Shown here piece after piece: positions 53,377 to 56,405 of a DNA stretch of 56,405 nucleotides. The notes under the pieces were generated by a model. The model was not told where the DNA came from and did not search any database. It saw only the letters and a program-made list of their open reading frames with translations. Each line of letters opens with the position of its first letter. Position 1 is the stretch's first letter. A program made the position numbers and the translations under genes. Origin of the DNA: an uncultured Granulosicoccaceae bacterium (lineage in GTDB: Bacteria > Pseudomonadota > Gammaproteobacteria > Granulosicoccales > Granulosicoccaceae). The stretch spans positions 1 through 56,405 of the forward strand of contig CALJNA010000111.1 of NCBI GenBank assembly GCA_937981955.1. Direction: 5' to 3'.

Positions 53377-53895
53377 ATGAAAACAGCATTCAAATTACTG
53401 GGTGCGTTGTTAATAATTGGTATTATCTATTTGGCCATTGACGGGAAAGACATGCAGACCATTACAACTGAAATTGAAATAGCGGCACCAATTGAAACAG
53501 TGTGGGACATCGTAACCGATGTGGATAAATGGCACGAATGGAGCCCGACGATCAATGCATCATCTGGTGAGGTAGCTGAGGGTTCTACTGTCAGCATTAC
53601 CATGATGAGTAAGGAGGCTGGCAAGGATGGCCCGAAATATCAGCCGAAAATAATCAAACTCGATAAGCCAAAGCTTTTGCACTGGCGTGCCCACATGATG
53701 GCTGGGTTCATATTTACCAACGACAAAATTATCGAACTGGAACAAACCGCGTCCGGAACCAAGCTCATACACAAAGAAACGTTTAAAGGCTTAATGGCGT
53801 CAATGATGCGAGGGCAAATGGATAAAGGCGTACCTCCCATGCTGAACATGATGAACGAAGCTTTGAAAGAGAAAGCAGAACAAGGGAGTAGTTAA
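53377..53895 (+). CDS. SRPBCC-family protein with N-terminal membrane segment
   Basis: A 172-residue protein. Residues 4-23 are hydrophobic (FKLLGALLIIGIIYLAI) and probably anchor it in the membrane or act as a signal. The rest is a START/Bet v1-like fold of the polyketide-cyclase type: TEIEIAAPIETVWDIVTDVDKWHEWSP at the start, and TKLIHKETFKGLMASMM leading into the long C-terminal helix. It binds a hydrophobic ligand by family; no ligand is deducible. It lies 12 bp after the isomerase gene, so the two are probably co-transcribed. Confidence 0.85.
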   Translation: MKTAFKLLGALLIIGIIYLAIDGKDMQTITTEIEIAAPIETVWDIVTDVDKWHEWSPTINASSGEVAEGSTVSITMMSKEAGKDGPKYQPKIIKLDKPKLLHWRAHMMAGFIFTNDKIIELEQTASGTKLIHKETFKGLMASMMRGQMDKGVPPMLNMMNEALKEKAEQGSS

Positions 53896-53903
53896 GCTAA
53901 CCG

Positions 53904-53932
53904 TACAGCGTCCCCTTCATTCAAACGCTGTA
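53904..53932 (+). terminator. Hairpin after the SRPBCC gene
   Basis: TACAGCGT (53904-53911) and ACGCTGTA (53925-53932) form a perfect 8-bp stem with a 13-base loop, 8 bp after the stop. No T-run follows, and the next start is 23 bp downstream. Confidence 0.4.
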
Positions 53933-53954
53933 AGTTCAAAAAACTGGACATGGT

Positions 53955-54719
53955 GTGATATCTGAACAGTTCCTGATAGATATAAAACTCAAACGCGACA
54001 AGGTAGAGGATTTTTCAAAATATCCGTTCTGCCTTAACGCGATTAAATCACTCGATAAGTTGCGACTGCACCCCAGCGTGACCTATTTTGTAGGTGAAAA
54101 CGGCTCAGGAAAATCAACGCTACTCGAAGCTGTGGCCGTTGCTGCAGGTTTTAACCCCGAAGGCGGTTCAAAAAATTTCGGTTTTAGTACCCGAAACTCC
54201 CACTCCAACTTAAGTGACTACATCCGTTTATCGCGTGGAATAAAAAAACCAAAAGACGGATTTTTCCTTCGGGCTGAGAGCTTTTTCAATGTGGCAACAG
54301 AGATTGAGGCGCTCGACGAGGATGATAATCCGGTTGCCGGTCCACCCATTATTACCTACTACGGTGGGCAATCACTGCACGAACAATCGCACGGCGAATC
54401 CTTTATGAGCCTGTTATTGAAACGGTTCTCGGGAAAGTCGCTATACATTCTGGATGAACCCGAAGCTGCACTTTCACCGTCGCGTCAAATGACCATGTTA
54501 GCCAGGATGCATCAGCTGGTAGCGGAAGGGTGCCAGTTTATTATCGCAACCCACTCACCCATTGTTATGGCGTACCCGGATGCGCAGATATTCGTATTGG
54601 GAGAACAGGGCATAATCGAAACCAGCTATGAAGACACCGAGCACTACAAGATAACGCGACAGTTTTTAAATAATCATACTGGTATGCTGGCCACTTTACT
54701 TGATCAGGAGCCCGAGTAA
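53955..54719 (+). CDS. AAA/ABC-type ATPase of the predicted-ATPase (RecF-like) kind
   Basis: A 254-residue soluble ATPase. Walker A is GENGSGKSTLLEA near residue 47, Walker B is SLYILDEPEAAL near 172 with the catalytic Glu, and the switch His is in FIIATHSPIVM. Between them is a Q-loop-like region, and YYGGQSLHEQSHGESFMSLL serves as the signature segment. There is no transmembrane domain and no coiled coil, so it is not a transporter or full SMC protein. The start is GTG 53955. It overlaps the next gene by one base. Similar stand-alone ATPases are common and uncharacterised; some sit in defence modules. Confidence 0.85.
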   Translation: MISEQFLIDIKLKRDKVEDFSKYPFCLNAIKSLDKLRLHPSVTYFVGENGSGKSTLLEAVAVAAGFNPEGGSKNFGFSTRNSHSNLSDYIRLSRGIKKPKDGFFLRAESFFNVATEIEALDEDDNPVAGPPIITYYGGQSLHEQSHGESFMSLLLKRFSGKSLYILDEPEAALSPSRQMTMLARMHQLVAEGCQFIIATHSPIVMAYPDAQIFVLGEQGIIETSYEDTEHYKITRQFLNNHTGMLATLLDQEPE

Positions 54720-56047
54720 TGACACCACTGGAATCTGCACTGAGTGCGTGGATAGCTTTTCATGGAGAGCTTGGCGTTGATATGCAAGCTTACTTGCTGC
54801 CACCGGCTACCGAGAAACAGGTTGTGGCCGTAGAGGAAAAAATTGGATACCGCCTGCCTGAAGATTTACGCGAGTTATACAAAATTGCCAACGGACAGTG
54901 GGTCATGTATGACGACGATGAATCATTAATAACAGTGGATGGTGAAGCGCGTTGGGCTCCGCTATTTGGGAACTATGAATTTCTAACGCTGGATAGAGCA
55001 CTTGAGCGATATGAATTTTATTTGGACATGTACACATCCGAAGCAGAGTTTAATACCAAATATTATGCGGCTAACCCCGATCAGCACTACGAACCAACGG
55101 TGTGGGAAGTCAGAGAAGGTGATGCCGTTGATGAGGCCGGTTGGAATCCGCAATGGTTTACGTTCGCAGGCTCTGGCGCGAATGGTTATTCGGTAGATAT
55201 GGCTCCGCCACGTGGAGGAGCGCCCGGCCAGGTGGTTTTGCATGGCGCAGATGAGTGGGTGTTACAAGTCGTCGGACATTCGGTTACCGATATGATGGAG
55301 CAAGCGGTAACACACTTAAGTCCGGATGAGGAACATCGTTACGATTATAACGAACGCGATGGTGGGTATATGGCCAGCGTGTTTTTCAATATGGATTGGC
55401 GAGCAGAACTGTATATTCCAGAAGAGCAACGGGAAACACCGGCTGCGTATGTTGAATGGATGAACGAGCAATCCCTGGCAGATGAAGAGCAACGAGAAAA
55501 ACTCGATCTGTGGTTGCAAGGGCGGAACTTGTCTGAGGAGCAGCGTAACTCGTATATGGAGTGGCTGAGCTATATGTCAATTCGAAATACCCCAAAGATG
55601 CCACCCATGAGCGTGATCATGGAAATGCAAATGCAGCGCCTGGCCCAGGGCGAATTACCAGATTTCTCTGAAGTGATAGATGGCATCGGGGCTGGCATGC
55701 AACCCGATGAGAAAACCATGGATTTACGTGAGCACGCGATGAGCCTTGCCACTCTGCATTTAAGGTCAGATGCCATGTTTTCACCGTTTGACATTTCAAT
55801 GACCGTAGACGAGGCAGTGGCTCTTTATCATGACTACAAGTTTGAAACTGGTGAATGGACGCAGGATGAAGTCAACCGCATTAAGAAGTTTGAAGTGGAT
55901 GTGAAGAATTTGCCGGTTAATATTGAAGATGGATTTAGCATGATGAGTTCCACTGATTCGACTTTAACGGTGTGTACGAGTAGCTTTGATGAGGAAACTT
56001 ATAAGAGCACAGAGACTTGCTTCGATGTAGATTTGACCGGCCTTTGA
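54719..56047 (+). CDS. SMI1/KNR4-domain protein with helical C-terminal region
   Basis: A 442-residue protein. Residues 15-180 are an SMI1/KNR4 (SUKH-type) domain: LLPPATEKQVVAVEEKIGYR, LPEDLRELYKIANGQ, and ARWAPLFGNYEFLTLDRAL. In many bacteria such domains are immunity proteins against polymorphic toxins. The remaining 260 residues are Glu- and Met-rich and mostly helical (ETPAAYVEWMNEQSLADEEQ, IMEMQMQRLAQG), not recognised. The ATG overlaps the ATPase stop (TAATG), so the pair is co-translated. No toxin gene is visible. Confidence 0.82.
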   Translation: MTPLESALSAWIAFHGELGVDMQAYLLPPATEKQVVAVEEKIGYRLPEDLRELYKIANGQWVMYDDDESLITVDGEARWAPLFGNYEFLTLDRALERYEFYLDMYTSEAEFNTKYYAANPDQHYEPTVWEVREGDAVDEAGWNPQWFTFAGSGANGYSVDMAPPRGGAPGQVVLHGADEWVLQVVGHSVTDMMEQAVTHLSPDEEHRYDYNERDGGYMASVFFNMDWRAELYIPEEQRETPAAYVEWMNEQSLADEEQREKLDLWLQGRNLSEEQRNSYMEWLSYMSIRNTPKMPPMSVIMEMQMQRLAQGELPDFSEVIDGIGAGMQPDEKTMDLREHAMSLATLHLRSDAMFSPFDISMTVDEAVALYHDYKFETGEWTQDEVNRIKKFEVDVKNLPVNIEDGFSMMSSTDSTLTVCTSSFDEETYKSTETCFDVDLTGL

Positions 56048-56361
56048 AATAAACGGTTGTGTTGATAGGTGGCTGATTGCGGTGTTTCATGCTTTGGGGA
56101 TAGGTGGCAAAGTGCTGTCTATCAGCCAGCAGGGGTATTTGGTTGGGGATGGGGTAAGGTGTTGAGTAGTGGGGAGTTTATTTTTGGCGTTGGGGTGGTA
56201 TTAGCATGCTCTGGAGATATATATGTAGAGTGATGTGTTTTAACACGTCACTCTGCTGTCTACTTGTTGTTGAACATACCCGCTAGCGCGGGAAGGGTGT
56301 AAGCTTACGCCACACCAGCTTCAATGCAGAAGCAGATTTTACTCCAAGGAAGGAGATGACT
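56048..56361. other. 314-bp non-coding region with several inverted repeats
   Basis: A G/T-rich stretch on the plus strand (56060-56200) is followed by three inverted repeats within 90 bp. These are the 11-bp hairpin at 56227-56254, CCCGC-TAGC-GCGGG (56279-56292, with 5-bp arms) and the near-palindrome GGTGTAAGCTTACGCC (56296-56311). The last two could be operators for the gene starting at 56362 or the edge of an inserted element. Confidence 0.4.
56227..56254 (+). terminator. Hairpin terminator after the SMI1/KNR4 gene
   Basis: AGAGTGATGTG (56227-56237), loop TTTTAA, CACGTCACTCT (56244-56254): 11 pairs with one G-U. GCTGTCTACTTGTTGTTG follows, weakly T-rich. It is 180 bp after the stop. Confidence 0.55.
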
Positions 56362-56405
56362 ATGGACACGAAGTCCAACCGCGTACTGCAGAATATCTTT
56401 CGTTG
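56362..56405 (+). CDS. Start of an unidentified gene cut by the window edge
   Basis: AAGGAAGGAG ends seven bases before ATG 56362, a very good ribosome site. The 14 visible codons read MDTKSNRVLQNIFR. ATGs at 56356 and 56362 share the frame; 56362 has the better spacing. Too short to identify. Confidence 0.5.
   Translation, partial: MDTKSNRVLQNIFR

Overview
The window looks like chromosome of a free-living, probably marine, Gammaproteobacterium; I cannot name the genus. This rests on recognisable gamma-type housekeeping genes and orders: csrA, ATP-dependent pckA, ilvI-ilvH-pssA, a HolD-like gene beside rimI, prfC and a CysB-type regulator. Base composition is close to balanced, and most genes are on the plus strand.

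Region 1 (1-31226) is the unusual part. After an AT-rich leader with a 17-bp tandem repeat array and csrA, about 30 kb encodes ten exported proteins on one strand. The first half holds DUF11-type Ig-like repeat proteins (1007-4375, 4640-5128, 5260-8289, 15069-17714), a 2026-residue DUF11/SdrD-B/Ig protein ending in a large predicted outer-membrane barrel (8403-14483), and an OmpA-like lipoprotein (14471-15040). The second half holds four proteins with a small outer-membrane barrel, a linker and an OmpA peptidoglycan-binding domain (17718, 19023, 21286, 26579), and three calcium-type thrombospondin-3 repeat proteins (21286, 26579, 29349); 21286 and 26579 belong to both sets. I read the cluster as a surface layer or fibre system: secreted Ig-like and calcium-repeat subunits, outer-membrane barrels, and OmpA domains tying it to peptidoglycan.

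The most striking observation is that 21286-26379 and 26579-29185 each look like two exported proteins in one reading frame. A signal peptide and calcium repeats are followed by a C-terminal sorting signal of the JDVT-/MYXO-CTERM kind (Cys, then Asp-Pro, a hydrophobic helix and basic residues). Directly after that come a lipoprotein signal and a barrel-OmpA protein. In 29349-31226 the same sorting signal is at the true C-terminus. In 21286 the junction also carries two perfect terminator-like hairpins inside the reading frame.

Region 2 (31646-41527) is housekeeping: pckA, a convergent BepA-like M48 metalloprotease, then ilvI-ilvH-pssA-holD-like-rimI and prfC. Region 3 (41843-45336) has two tandem small beta-barrel proteins, a thioredoxin-reductase-like ferredoxin-NADP reductase and a translationally coupled cysB. 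Region 4 (45372-51552) is a purine salvage unit: guanine deaminase divergent from a BMP-type ABC importer (ATPase, two permeases, binding protein). Region 5 (51661-56405) holds a Nudix hydrolase, a lipoprotein, a DsbA-fold isomerase, an SRPBCC protein, an ATPase-SMI1/KNR4 pair, and the start of a gene cut by the window edge.
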